Notes under the pieces: generated by a model | Database searches by the model: none | What the model was told of the DNA's origin: nothing | The model's input: only the letters and a program-made list of their open reading frames with translations | In this document: one piece after another, positions 9,226 through 18,240 of the stretch | Numbering within the stretch: position 1 is the first letter of the stretch | Layout: each line of letters opens with the position of its first letter | DNA from: Bog-473 sp963766995 | GTDB lineage: Bacteria; Actinomycetota; Acidimicrobiia; Acidimicrobiales; RAAP-2 | Length of the DNA stretch: 64,000 nucleotides | Direction: 5' to 3' | NCBI GenBank assembly: GCA_963766995.1 | Contig: CAVYCE010000003.1 | Location: 496,001 to 560,000 of the forward strand | Position numbers and translations under genes: made by a program

Positions 9226-9972
9226 CTAATCAACCGACGCCGAACTGATGAACTCGACGATGGAGACGGCAAACGCCGGGTCGTTTACCGCACCCAAGTG
9301 ATCGCCGCTGATGACCTTGGCCAATGCTCCGGGAATGAACTCGGCCAGGGACTGCGGCGTGCCGACCAAGACGTCCTTGTCCCCAGTCAGCACCAGGGTC
9401 GGCACGGCGATGCGAGCTAGTTCGGGTGGGTCGCCCAACGGAGCCCGCTGCAGAGCAGTGAGGGCCTTGAGATCCGCCCCGGTGGCTTCGGCGAACGCAC
9501 GAAATGCTTTGGCCGTCGGGTCCTCGCTCCCATCGGAATCGAGGGCATCGGCCACCGCATCACGATGACGTGGTCGCATGCTGGCACCGAATCGTCCGCC
9601 CACTCCACCGAGGATGAGAGAGCGAATACGCGGCTCCAGCGGGGTGAGGCGGGCCGACACCATCGATCCCATGGAGTACCCGACGAGATCCACCTGCTCG
9701 ACGCCGATGTGATCCAACAGCGCCTGTGCATCTTTCGGCATGGCGTCGCCGGCGTAGGCCGCGGGATCGTGCGGCTTTTCCGACGCACCGTGGCCGCGCG
9801 CATCGGGCGCGATCACTCGACGGCCCGATGACACCAGCGCGTCCACTACGCCAGGATTGATCCAATTGAGCCGATGATCGGCGGCGAACCCGTGTAACAG
9901 CAGGGTGGTCGGACCTTCGCCCACATTGAGATAGGCAATCTCAACCCCATCAAACGACGTGAACGACTCCAT
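9226..9972 (-). CDS. Alpha/beta-fold hydrolase
   Basis: 248-residue serine hydrolase of unknown substrate. The oxyanion segment LLLHGFAAD, the nucleophile elbow GYSMGS, an acid in LTGDKDVLV and the histidine in SGDHLGAV complete a triad. The ATG at 9972 has AAGGGGAGG 5 nt upstream and is preferred over the in-frame start 21 nt earlier. The secreted propeller gene begins just after its stop, so the two may be co-transcribed. Confidence 0.85.
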   Translation of the reverse strand: MESFTSFDGVEIAYLNVGEGPTTLLLHGFAADHRLNWINPGVVDALVSSGRRVIAPDARGHGASEKPHDPAAYAGDAMPKDAQALLDHIGVEQVDLVGYSMGSMVSARLTPLEPRIRSLILGGVGGRFGASMRPRHRDAVADALDSDGSEDPTAKAFRAFAEATGADLKALTALQRAPLGDPPELARIAVPTLVLTGDKDVLVGTPQSLAEFIPGALAKVISGDHLGAVNDPAFAVSIVEFISSASVD

Positions 9973-10078
9973 GTTCGCCTCCCCTTGCTGCACCAGCCCC
10001 CTGGCAGCAGCTGGGGCCGTAACCTAATCCGGCTGACCGCGGTGCGCTAAGGCCCGGTAGCAACCGGACCTGAACTGG

Positions 10079-10108
10079 CATACTCGCCTCATGGGACAAC
10101 GGCGATGA
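10079..10108 (+). promoter_or_regulatory. Possible leaderless five-codon leader ORF before amidohydrolase
   Basis: A TGG-CATACT extended -10-like element (10079-10084) is followed after 6 nt by ATG 10091. That opens the mini-ORF MGQRR, whose TGA overlaps the amidohydrolase ATG at 10105 within ATGA. The amidohydrolase itself has no clear Shine-Dalgarno site, so translation may be coupled to this leader. Inference from spacing only. Confidence 0.3.
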
Positions 10109-11301
10109 GCATCGTCACCCGATCCGACACCTTGTTGCCTGATCCCGAGCCGAGGTCGGTTCGATACACAGTGATTTCGGTCGATGACCACCTGGTGGAG
10201 CCACCCAACATGTTTGAGGGGCGATTACCTTCCCGCTTCGCCGACGCGGCGCCCCGAGTTATAGAGAACGAACGCGGCCATCAGCTCTGGGAGTTCGATG
10301 GCCAGCGCTACACGCAAGTCGGCATGAACGCAGTAGCCGGACGCCGGCCCGAGTGTGTCACCCTCGAGCCCACCCGATTCGAGGACATGCGACGGGGTTG
10401 CTGGGATATTGATGCCCGCATCGCCGACATGGATGTGAACGGGGTGTGGGCCTCGCTCAACTTCCCGTCACAGATCACCGGCTTCTCGGGCCGAGTGTTC
10501 TCGGCCGCAAAGGACCCCGAACTTGGACTGACAGTGACGCAGGCCTGGAATGACTGGTTGTTCGAGGCCTGGTGGCAGCCCTACCCCGACCGCATCATCC
10601 CCTGTGGGATCACTTACCTCTCCGATCCTGCCATCGGTGCCGCCGAAATACACCGCAACGCCGAACGCGGCTTCCGCTCGGTCACGCTGCCCGAACGCCC
10701 GCATCGCATCGACCTACCGAGCCTCTTCTCGGGCTATTGGGACCCCATCATTGAGGCCTGCCAAGAGACCAACACCGTGATCTCGCTCCATGTTGGGTCT
10801 TCCGGCATGCCAGACATGTCACCCGACAGCCCATTGGTGGCGCTGGGCGCCACTCTCTTCGGCCAGATGTCGTTGTCGGCCTGCGCCGAGTGGATCTGGT
10901 CGGGCATTCCGGCGCGCTACCCCGACGTGCAGATTGCCATGAGCGAGGGCGGCATCGGCTGGGTGGCCATGTTGCTTGATCGCCTGGACAACATTGTGGA
11001 GCGCTCCGGCTACGGGCGGGACTACGACGCTTCGGGCCTTCTCCCGGCTGAAGCGTTGCAGCGGAACTTCTGGTTCTGCACCATTGACGACCCTTCCACC
11101 ATCGAGACGCGCCACCGCATCGGGATTGACCACATCATGGTGGAGGTCGACTACCCGCACGGCGACTCGACCTGGCCCGACACCCAAGAGGTGATCGAAC
11201 GCGCCTGGGGCCATCTGCCCGTCGAAGACTTGCGCAAGTTGACTCATGAGAATGCAGCCGCGTTGTACCGCTGGCCGCTGCCGCCAATCACGCTGCCATG
11301 A
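10105..11301 (+). CDS. Amidohydrolase family 2 metal-dependent hydrolase/decarboxylase
   Basis: 398-residue TIM-barrel enzyme of the PF04909 type, which includes ACMSD-like decarboxylases and C-C hydrolases. Visible features are the N-terminal metal motif variant SVDDHLVEP, the central metal histidine in VISLHVGSSG, IAMSEGGIGW, and the C-terminal EVDYPHGDSTWPD with the metal aspartate. Proteins of this subgroup are common in actinobacterial aromatic or steroid catabolic loci, but the substrate is not readable here. The stop overlaps the next start by 4 nt (ATGA), so it forms an operon with the class II aldolase. Confidence 0.85.
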   Translation: MSIVTRSDTLLPDPEPRSVRYTVISVDDHLVEPPNMFEGRLPSRFADAAPRVIENERGHQLWEFDGQRYTQVGMNAVAGRRPECVTLEPTRFEDMRRGCWDIDARIADMDVNGVWASLNFPSQITGFSGRVFSAAKDPELGLTVTQAWNDWLFEAWWQPYPDRIIPCGITYLSDPAIGAAEIHRNAERGFRSVTLPERPHRIDLPSLFSGYWDPIIEACQETNTVISLHVGSSGMPDMSPDSPLVALGATLFGQMSLSACAEWIWSGIPARYPDVQIAMSEGGIGWVAMLLDRLDNIVERSGYGRDYDASGLLPAEALQRNFWFCTIDDPSTIETRHRIGIDHIMVEVDYPHGDSTWPDTQEVIERAWGHLPVEDLRKLTHENAAALYRWPLPPITLP

Positions 11302-12038
11302 CGAACGACTTCTCCCCCACCAGAGCTGACCTCTTGCCACCGCTCACGCCACGACTCGAGTTGGTGCTCCTGGCCCGAACGCTGTGGCGCGAGGGGTACG
11401 ACGACCACCTGGCCGGCCACATCACGTATCGACAACCAGACGGCACACTCCTGTGCAATCCGTGGCTCCTCCTCTGGGAGGAACTTCGTCCCGAGGACGT
11501 ATTGCGCATTGACCTCGACGGCACGGTCCTGGAAGGGAAGTGGCCGGTACCGCTCGGTCTCCCGCTGCACTTGGCCCTCCACCAACAGCGCCACGATGTG
11601 ACGGTGGCGGTGCACAGCCATCCCCGCTACGGCACGGTGTGGGCTGACCTGGCGCGCATCCCTCAGTGCTACGACCAGAGCTCGGCTTTAGGGGGCGGCG
11701 AGATCGCCATCGTCGACGAGTATGACGGGCCAGTGAATGACCGTGGCAGTGCTGACCGAGCCGTGAAGGCCATGGGCACTGCCGACATGGCGCTCTTGGT
11801 CAATCATGGCGTCTTCATCACCGCCGGCAGCATCCGCGCCGCCCACCAACGCGCCGTGGCCCTCGAGTACCGGAGTCACCGCGCCTGGCAGGTAGAAGCC
11901 ATTGGGAATGGACGTGAGCTACCCGACCCAGCTCGTTCATTCTTCCGCTCTTCTGATGGTGAGGGATTCATCGGATTCTGGGAAGCCATGGCTCGCCGGG
12001 AATTGCGGCTGGACCCCACCCTGCTCGACACCGACTGA
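11298..12038 (+). CDS. Class II aldolase/adducin-domain protein
   Basis: 246-residue zinc-dependent aldolase or decarboxylase fold. Zinc ligands are visible as HSHPRYG (HxH) and LLVNHGVFITAG (third histidine). The substrate loop GHITYRQPDG matches the family. It is translationally coupled to the amidohydrolase through an ATGA overlap, so the two probably act on successive intermediates of one pathway. It ends tail-to-tail with an MFS exporter gene 17 nt away. Confidence 0.85.
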   Translation: MTNDFSPTRADLLPPLTPRLELVLLARTLWREGYDDHLAGHITYRQPDGTLLCNPWLLLWEELRPEDVLRIDLDGTVLEGKWPVPLGLPLHLALHQQRHDVTVAVHSHPRYGTVWADLARIPQCYDQSSALGGGEIAIVDEYDGPVNDRGSADRAVKAMGTADMALLVNHGVFITAGSIRAAHQRAVALEYRSHRAWQVEAIGNGRELPDPARSFFRSSDGEGFIGFWEAMARRELRLDPTLLDTD

Positions 12039-12054
12039 TCCGCGCTGACCGTTG

Positions 12055-13545
12055 TCAGGCGACCGAGTGGGCCTCGAACTCGAGCCGTTCCTCGTCGGTC
12101 ATCGACGAATCGTTCTCTTGGCCGGCGCCCCGCAGCAGAATCGGCGCCAGTATCAGTCCAACCAGCACGCAGCAGGCCCCTACGAGGAACGCCAACTGGT
12201 AGCCGCTGGCCAATGCACTTGTCACGTTGTGCCCGGCCGCAATCAACGTATTGCTGTGGTTGGTAGCGAGCGTGCCGAGGATGGCCAGACCAACGGCAGC
12301 CGACATCTGTTGAGACACGTTGACGATGCCCGACCCCAGACCGGCGTCGTCCTTGGGCACCTCCGCCATGCCAAGGGTGAGGAGCGGCACGAAGGCTGTG
12401 CCCGCGCCATAGCCGACCAACAAGTAGGCCGGAAAGATTTCGGCCCAGTAGCTGCCGTGCACACCGGCCAAAGACAGGATGAGCAATCCAACAAACACCG
12501 ACATCAGACCCGGCATGAGGACGCGCATGGCACCGAATTTGGCGACCAGCTTGGCGGTGATGCCGGTCGAGAGCACCGCTACCATGGTCGTGACCGGAAG
12601 GAAGGCCAGCCCGGTCTTCAGGGGGTCGAAGTGCAGCACATGTTCCAAATTGAGGGCGCCGAGGAAGAACGTGGTGAACATGCCGGTTGCGAGGAAACCA
12701 CGAATGGCACTGGTGGCCATCAACGTGCGCAATCGCAATATGTGTAAGGGCACCATTGGCTTCTTCACCTTGCCTTCAAGCACGATGAACACAGCCAGCA
12801 TCACCGCCGACAGGCCCAGAAAGAGCATGGTGTGGGTGGACAGCCAGCCGTATTGGGTGGCCGTAATTACGCCATAGATGCCCACCATGAGGGCCGCGGT
12901 CACGAGGATTGCGCCTATGACATCGACGCCGTCGCGTACACCCAGCCCGACGTTCTCCTCAATGAGGGCACGACCCAGGAAGAACGTTGCCACCCCGATA
13001 GGCAAGTTGATGAAGAAGATCCAGTGCCAGTTGATGGACTGGGAGATGATGCCACCCAACACCAAGCCCACTGCACCGCCACCGACGGCGACAAAGATGT
13101 AGGCACTCATCGCTTTGGAGCGTTCGGCCGTCTCGGGAAACTCCGTGATGATGATGGCCAGAATCACTGACGCCGACAGAGCTCCACCTGCACCTTGAAT
13201 GAAACGCCCCACGATGAGCATGGCTTGTGAGTTGGCGAAGCCACACATGGCCGACGAAGCGGTGAAGACAGCCACTCCAACGAGGAACACCCGCTTGCGC
13301 CCCACCAAGTCACCGAGGCGCCCAGCCATCAACAGGAAGCTTCCGAAGGTGATCAGGTAGGCGTCGATTACCCAGGTCAAGTTGCCTTGGCTGAAATGCA
13401 AGTCACGCTGGATCGACGGCAGAGCCACATTGACGATGGATCCGTCCAGTGCGTTCATGAGCATGGCCAGGCACACCACGATGAGCGCGATCCACCGACG
13501 CCGGTCCGATACTTGATTCGACTCCATCAGAGTCGGCGCTTCCAT
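12055..13545 (-). CDS. MFS drug exporter, 14-TM DHA2/EmrB-QacA type
   Basis: 496-residue proton-driven efflux transporter. The first helix has the motif LDGSIVNVALPSIQRDL, followed by GRLGDLVGRKRVFLVG (motif A) and GAGGALSASVI (motif C region). The ATG at 13545 has TAGGAG 7 nt upstream and is preferred over GTG 13593. The gene is divergent from the MarR regulator at 13692, which probably controls it. The substrate is unknown. Confidence 0.9.
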   Translation of the reverse strand: MEAPTLMESNQVSDRRRWIALIVVCLAMLMNALDGSIVNVALPSIQRDLHFSQGNLTWVIDAYLITFGSFLLMAGRLGDLVGRKRVFLVGVAVFTASSAMCGFANSQAMLIVGRFIQGAGGALSASVILAIIITEFPETAERSKAMSAYIFVAVGGGAVGLVLGGIISQSINWHWIFFINLPIGVATFFLGRALIEENVGLGVRDGVDVIGAILVTAALMVGIYGVITATQYGWLSTHTMLFLGLSAVMLAVFIVLEGKVKKPMVPLHILRLRTLMATSAIRGFLATGMFTTFFLGALNLEHVLHFDPLKTGLAFLPVTTMVAVLSTGITAKLVAKFGAMRVLMPGLMSVFVGLLILSLAGVHGSYWAEIFPAYLLVGYGAGTAFVPLLTLGMAEVPKDDAGLGSGIVNVSQQMSAAVGLAILGTLATNHSNTLIAAGHNVTSALASGYQLAFLVGACCVLVGLILAPILLRGAGQENDSSMTDEERLEFEAHSVA

Positions 13546-13617
13546 ACATCCACTCCTAGACCCATCGACGACAAAGAGACTCAGAACACCCAAAGAGTGG
13601 TCGTGTTCCCACTACCA

Positions 13618-13683
13618 TATCAGGGATAATCACAACTTCAGTGAGGATAGTTAGCTAGGGATCGTACCGGAACAAGGTATAAT
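13618..13683 (+). promoter_or_regulatory. Intergenic control region: TATC-N3-GATA and leaderless marR promoter
   Basis: The spacer between the divergent exporter and marR holds TATCAGGGATA (13618-13628). GGATA-type half-sites at 13624 and 13645 lie 21 bp apart, about two helical turns. A consensus TATAAT at 13678-13683 ends 8 nt before the marR ATG, implying transcription starts at or next to the start codon. Autoregulation by MarR is inference. Confidence 0.5.
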
Positions 13684-13691
13684 GCCGGGCA

Positions 13692-14123
13692 ATGGCCACC
13701 GATACCGCCACTGGATCAATCGTGCTCCTCACCCGGCTGGCCCGGGTGGTGTACCGGCGCAGCACGGTCGAGCTGGTGGGGATGAAGCTGAAAGAACTGG
13801 CCGCTCTGGCCTACCTCCGCGACCACGACCACGCGTCGCAGCAGGCATTAAGCGAAGCGCTCTGCATCGACGCCAACAGCTGCGTGCTCCTCCTGAACGA
13901 GTTGGAGAAGTTGGAATATGTCGAACGCCGCCGAGACCCCTCCGATCGACGCCGCCATCTGGTGACGCTGACCGGTACCGGCAATCGCGCCCTCGAGCGC
14001 GCCGAATGCGCGCAGGGCAGTGTGGAGGATGAAGTGCTGGCCACACTCAGTCCCGGTGAACGGGCCACCTTGCACCAACTACTCAGTCGAGCGCTCGAAG
14101 GGCAACGTCCAGACGGTGCTTAG
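13692..14123 (+). CDS. MarR-family transcriptional regulator
   Basis: 143-residue winged-helix dimer. The recognition helix lies around SQQALSEALCIDANSCVLLLNELEKL, and the wing is ERRRDPSDRRRHLVTLT, the MarR hallmark. There is no Shine-Dalgarno site; a TATAAT 8 nt upstream suggests a leaderless transcript. The next exporter gene starts inside its stop region, and another exporter is divergent, so this repressor probably governs both pumps. Confidence 0.9.
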   Translation: MATDTATGSIVLLTRLARVVYRRSTVELVGMKLKELAALAYLRDHDHASQQALSEALCIDANSCVLLLNELEKLEYVERRRDPSDRRRHLVTLTGTGNRALERAECAQGSVEDEVLATLSPGERATLHQLLSRALEGQRPDGA

Positions 14124-15870
14124 CCGCCTCTTGGCTCGTCCTGCCTCCGACGAGCCGCTGCCAGACAACTACCGATGGGTGGCGTTATTCATCTCCACCC
14201 TGGGCATGCTGATGGCCACCATCGACGGCTCCATCGTCCTGATCGCGCTCCCCGACATCTTCCGCGGAATAGGGATCAATCCGCTGCAACCCGGCAACAC
14301 CTTCTATCTGCTCTGGATGATTCTGGGCTTCTTGGTCACGATCAGCGTGCTGGTGGTGACGCTCGGCCGTTTGGGCGACATTTACGGCAGAGTGCGCATG
14401 TACAACTTGGGCTTTGCCATCTTCACTCTGTTCTCGCTTCTGCTGAGCGTGACGTGGATGACCGGCCACCCCGCGGCCATCTGGCTCATCGTCATGCGCA
14501 TTTTCCAGGCTGTCGGTGCTGCGCTTCTCATGGCCAACTCGGCGGCCATCCTCACCGACGCCTTCCCCGCCGATAAGCGCGGCATGGCCCTCGGGGTCAA
14601 TCAGGCCGCTGCTTTCAGCGGGACGTTCATCGGCTTGATTCTCGGCGGTGTGCTGGCTCCCATCAATTGGCGGTTGGTCTTCCTGGTCTCGGTGCCTATC
14701 GGGCTTTTCGCCACGGTCTGGGGTTCCCTGAAGCTGCGCGAGATGGGTGAACGCCGAGCCGCTCGTATCGACTGGCCCGGTAACATCACCTTTGCCATCG
14801 GGCTGATTTTGGTCATGATCGGTATCACGTACGGCATTGAGCCCTACGGGCACGATTCAATGGGTTGGCTCAATCCCGTCGTCCTGGCGGCACTGGGTGT
14901 CGGCGTGCTGTTCCTCGTCCTGTTCTGCATCGTGGAGACCAGAGTCGAACAGCCCATGTTCAGACTCCAGCTCTTCAGGATTCGCGCCTTCAGCAGCGGC
15001 GTCATCGCCAGCTTTCTGGCTGCCCTGAGTCGAGGTGGCCTCATGTTCATGCTCATCGTGTGGCTGCAGGGCATTTGGCTGCCCTTGCATGGGTACGCCT
15101 TTACGGTCACGCCCCTCTGGGCCGGCATCGCCATGATTCCGCTCACCGTTGGCCTGATGATCGCCGGACCGGTGTCTGGTGTTCTCTCCGACCGCTACGG
15201 CGCCCGACCATTCGCCACTGGTGGCATGGTCGGCGCCGCCATTTCATTCCTCTTGCTCGAATTGCTGCCCGTTAATTTCCCTTACTGGGTCTTCGCCCTG
15301 GTGCTCTTCTTCACTGGCTTGACCATGGCCTCATTCGGTTCACCCAACCGGACCGGCGTGATGAACAGCCTTCCCGCCCAGCACCGCGGCGCCGGCTCGG
15401 GCATGAACACCACATTCCAGAATTCCGCTCAGGTGGTGTCTATCGGGATTTTCTTTTCATTAATGATTCTCGGTCTCTCGACGTCGCTGCCTGCGCACCT
15501 GTATCACGGCCTGGTCTCACATGGCGTGCCGGTTTCGGTGGCATCGAAGACGGCCCACCTGCCACCCGTCTCCACTCTCTTTGCCGCCTTCTTGGGCTAC
15601 AACCCAATCCAACACCTCATCGGCTCCGGCGTACTGTCCCATCTGTCCCTCGCCAACCAGCACGCACTGGTGGGTCGGAGATTCTTCCCTCAGCTCATCT
15701 CCGGTCCGTTCCAGTCCGGTCTGCACGAGGCGTTTAACTTCGCCATTCTCATGAGCCTCATTGCCGCCGCAGCGTCCTGGAGCCGGGGCGGCCGATATGT
15801 ATACGTGGAACCAGAAGATGCCGACGTCCCCGTTCCCCTCGAAACAGGTCTCGCTGAATCAGCGCGGTGA
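14116..15870 (+). CDS. MFS drug exporter, DHA2 type, coupled to marR
   Basis: 584-residue multi-TM efflux protein with TIDGSIVLIALPDIFRGIG in helix 1, GRLGDIYGRVRMYNLG as motif A and an extra hydrophilic stretch near the C-terminus. The frame is open from 14020 inside marR. I choose GTG 14116, which overlaps the marR stop (GTGCTTAG), because the hydrophilic residues after it suit a cytoplasmic N-terminus. Translational coupling to marR is expected. It is only distantly similar to the exporter on the other side of marR, so this is not a recent duplication. Confidence 0.85.
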   Translation: MLSRLLARPASDEPLPDNYRWVALFISTLGMLMATIDGSIVLIALPDIFRGIGINPLQPGNTFYLLWMILGFLVTISVLVVTLGRLGDIYGRVRMYNLGFAIFTLFSLLLSVTWMTGHPAAIWLIVMRIFQAVGAALLMANSAAILTDAFPADKRGMALGVNQAAAFSGTFIGLILGGVLAPINWRLVFLVSVPIGLFATVWGSLKLREMGERRAARIDWPGNITFAIGLILVMIGITYGIEPYGHDSMGWLNPVVLAALGVGVLFLVLFCIVETRVEQPMFRLQLFRIRAFSSGVIASFLAALSRGGLMFMLIVWLQGIWLPLHGYAFTVTPLWAGIAMIPLTVGLMIAGPVSGVLSDRYGARPFATGGMVGAAISFLLLELLPVNFPYWVFALVLFFTGLTMASFGSPNRTGVMNSLPAQHRGAGSGMNTTFQNSAQVVSIGIFFSLMILGLSTSLPAHLYHGLVSHGVPVSVASKTAHLPPVSTLFAAFLGYNPIQHLIGSGVLSHLSLANQHALVGRRFFPQLISGPFQSGLHEAFNFAILMSLIAAAASWSRGGRYVYVEPEDADVPVPLETGLAESAR

Positions 15871-15915
15871 GTTGCTCGAATGGAATCGGCACGGCCGTAG
15901 CGTCAAAGATGCAGT

Positions 15916-16851
15916 GTGTCCATAGATCTGAGTGGCTTCGAGGCCTTCGCTCGATCCGAGTGGGCGCTTCTCGGTGACCGAGTAGGCAATCCGCTCTCCG
16001 AGGTCGAGACGGAACAGTTAGCGGCCACCGGCGAACCGATCCTGTTCGGCGAGGTGGCCGAGGTGTATCTGCCCCTGTCCTCTCTCCTCACCGTGCTGGC
16101 GTCAGCCAAGCGTCGAGCCGATCACACGGTCGGGGAATTCCTGCACGCGGCGCCCGCCAACGGACCGTTCATTATCGGGATTGCTGGGGGTGTGGCCGTC
16201 GGGAAGAGCACAACAGCCCGCGTCCTGCAGGCACTGCTTCGGATGTCGGAAGGGACGCCCAGCGTGGAACTCCTGACCACCGACGGGTTTCTCTTTCCCA
16301 ATGCCACCCTTGAAGACCGAGGCATCATGAGCCGGAAGGGTTTCCCGGAGAGCTATGACCAACGCAGCCTTATGCAGGCGCTCTCCGACATCAGGAGCGG
16401 CGTACCCGAAGTATCGACGCCGGTCTATTCACATCTGGCCTATGACATCGTCGAGGACGAATCACAGATGTTCCATCAACCCGACATCGTCATCGTTGAA
16501 GGACTCAACGTGCTTCAGGTCAACACCAACGAGTCAGCGCCAGAACGAGTGGTGTCCGATTTCTTCGACTTCTCCATTTATGTCGATGCCGACGAGGCCG
16601 ACGTGGCTCAGTGGTTCCAAGATCGCCTCCTGGCGCTGCGCTCAACGGTGCTCCAGGCGCCCGATGCGTTCTTTCACCGCTTCGCCGATCTGCCCGATTC
16701 CGAAGTGATCGAGATCGCAGCGCAGATCTGGCGCGACATCAACCTCGTCAATCTTCACGAGAACATCGCACCGACCAGAAGTCGGGCCCACCTCGTGCTC
16801 CATAAGGCCAGCGATCACCGAGTGGAGCAGATCTCGTTACGTCGTCCCTGA
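15916..16851 (+). CDS. coaA: Type I pantothenate kinase
   Basis: 311-residue cytoplasmic enzyme that phosphorylates pantothenate, the first step of coenzyme A synthesis. The P-loop is GIAGGVAVGKSTTAR, followed by LLTTDGFLFPNA, RKGFPESYD and IVIVEGLNVLQ, all characteristic of bacterial CoaA of P-loop kinase type. Length is normal. The GTG start lacks a clear ribosome site and follows the exporter by 45 nt, so a separate promoter is possible. Actinobacterial CoaA is usually feedback-inhibited by CoA. Confidence 0.95.
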   Translation: MSIDLSGFEAFARSEWALLGDRVGNPLSEVETEQLAATGEPILFGEVAEVYLPLSSLLTVLASAKRRADHTVGEFLHAAPANGPFIIGIAGGVAVGKSTTARVLQALLRMSEGTPSVELLTTDGFLFPNATLEDRGIMSRKGFPESYDQRSLMQALSDIRSGVPEVSTPVYSHLAYDIVEDESQMFHQPDIVIVEGLNVLQVNTNESAPERVVSDFFDFSIYVDADEADVAQWFQDRLLALRSTVLQAPDAFFHRFADLPDSEVIEIAAQIWRDINLVNLHENIAPTRSRAHLVLHKASDHRVEQISLRRP

Positions 16852-16881
16852 GACCACGAGAACGGCATTTCCCCGATGGGA

Positions 16882-18162
16882 TCAGCCGTGAGCCTCGGTC
16901 CGGCGGGCCATGAAGTCCGCGTACTTCTCGAGGTCAGGGTCCTGAGCCATGAGATCGGCGAACTTTTCTCGGGCCTTCTCTCGCTTGGCCGGGAAGTACT
17001 CGCTGGGCCACAGACCCTCATGAGGGGCGTAGCTCTTCAGCACGTTGCGGGCCACCGTCACCTTGTGCACTTCGTCCACCCCGTCCATGACACTCATGTT
17101 GGGTGAACTGGCCCACATGGCCTGCAGGGGCGTGAGATTGGTCACTCCGAGTGACCCGTAAATGTGGATCGCCCGGTAGGCCACTTCCTTGAGGACCTTG
17201 GCCGCCGTGTACTTGCAGGCCGCTATTTGGGTCCGGGCCTCCTGGGTACTCGAATTGTCAATAGTCCAGGCGGTCCACAACACAAGCAGACGCAGCATGT
17301 TGATCTCGGCGTAGGACTCGGCGATGGCGTCCTGCACCATCTGGTGCTCGGCGATCACTTTGCCGTGTGACTGGCGGCTAAGCGCCCGTTCGCACATCAT
17401 GTCGAAGGCGCGCTGGCATTGGGCGATGGCCCTCATGGCGTGATGGATTCGCCCGCCGCCCAGACGGCGCTGGGCCAGCACCTTTCCTCCATCCTCTGGA
17501 CCCAGCAGGTGGTCCAACGGGATCCGCACCTCGTTGTACTTGATGTGGTCGTGGGAACGAGGGAAGTCCATGATCTCTACTCCGTCGGCATCCCGAGGCA
17601 CAATGAAAATGCCGTTGGTACACATCACGAAGATGATGTCGGCATGCCGGCCAGCACTGGTGAACCACTTTTCACCGTTAATGACCCACTGATCGCCATC
17701 TCTGGTGGCCGTGGTCTTGAACAGATTCGGGTCGGATCCGCCTTGGGGCTCGGTCATCGAATAGGCCGACCAGATCTGCTGGTTCATGAGCGGATACAGC
17801 CACCGCTCTTTCTGCTCCTGGGTCCCATAGGCGGCAAGAATTTCCATGTTGCCGGTATCGGGCGCTTGGCAGCCGAAGATGGAAGGAGCAATGCCGTAGC
17901 GACCAAGGATCTCGTTGACCAGCGCCAACTTCAGTTGGCCGAAACCCGGCCCTCCTAGTTCCTTGTCCAAGAAGATGGCCCACAGACCCCTCTCTTTCAC
18001 CTGGGCCTGCAGCGGATCAACCAAGGCGCGCATTTTGGGATCCCGCATGCGGACGGCGTAGGGGAAAACGAGCTCGAGCGGCTCAACCTCCTCCCGGCAG
18101 AACGTGTCGATCCAGTCCAGCTGCTCTTGGAACTCCGGCTCGGTCGAGAAATCCCACGCCAC
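16882..18162 (-). CDS. Acyl-CoA dehydrogenase
   Basis: 426-residue FAD enzyme that introduces the alpha-beta double bond in acyl-CoA. The FAD-binding stretches are YSMTEPQGGSDP and WFTSAGRHADI, and the C-terminal region is HIYGSLGVTNLTPL. The MDGVDEVHK stretch marks the subgroup often annotated FadE-like. The GTG start at 18162 has GAGGAGGA close upstream. It is divergent from a TetR gene with an ATGCAGTTGCAT palindrome between, so substrate-induced control is likely. It converges on coaA. Confidence 0.9.
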   Translation of the reverse strand: MAWDFSTEPEFQEQLDWIDTFCREEVEPLELVFPYAVRMRDPKMRALVDPLQAQVKERGLWAIFLDKELGGPGFGQLKLALVNEILGRYGIAPSIFGCQAPDTGNMEILAAYGTQEQKERWLYPLMNQQIWSAYSMTEPQGGSDPNLFKTTATRDGDQWVINGEKWFTSAGRHADIIFVMCTNGIFIVPRDADGVEIMDFPRSHDHIKYNEVRIPLDHLLGPEDGGKVLAQRRLGGGRIHHAMRAIAQCQRAFDMMCERALSRQSHGKVIAEHQMVQDAIAESYAEINMLRLLVLWTAWTIDNSSTQEARTQIAACKYTAAKVLKEVAYRAIHIYGSLGVTNLTPLQAMWASSPNMSVMDGVDEVHKVTVARNVLKSYAPHEGLWPSEYFPAKREKAREKFADLMAQDPDLEKYADFMARRTEAHG

Positions 18163-18183
18163 GATGTCCTCCTCTATGATCTA

Positions 18184-18195
18184 ATGCAGTTGCAT
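18184..18195. promoter_or_regulatory. Palindrome ATGCA-GT-TGCAT between ACAD and tetR
   Basis: Perfect 5-bp arms with a 2-nt centre lie midway between the divergent acyl-CoA dehydrogenase and TetR genes, just upstream of the ribosome site of each. It is the best operator candidate for the TetR protein. Binding has not been shown. Confidence 0.5.
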
Positions 18196-18240
18196 CACTA
18201 ACCGCGGCCCAACGTAGCCCGAGAAGCTGGAGGCCGTCCA

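Noticed and set aside
12046..12059. CTGAC-CGTT-GTCAG hairpin at the aldolase/exporter junction
   Set aside because: Only five base pairs and partly inside the coding end; too weak to call a terminator.
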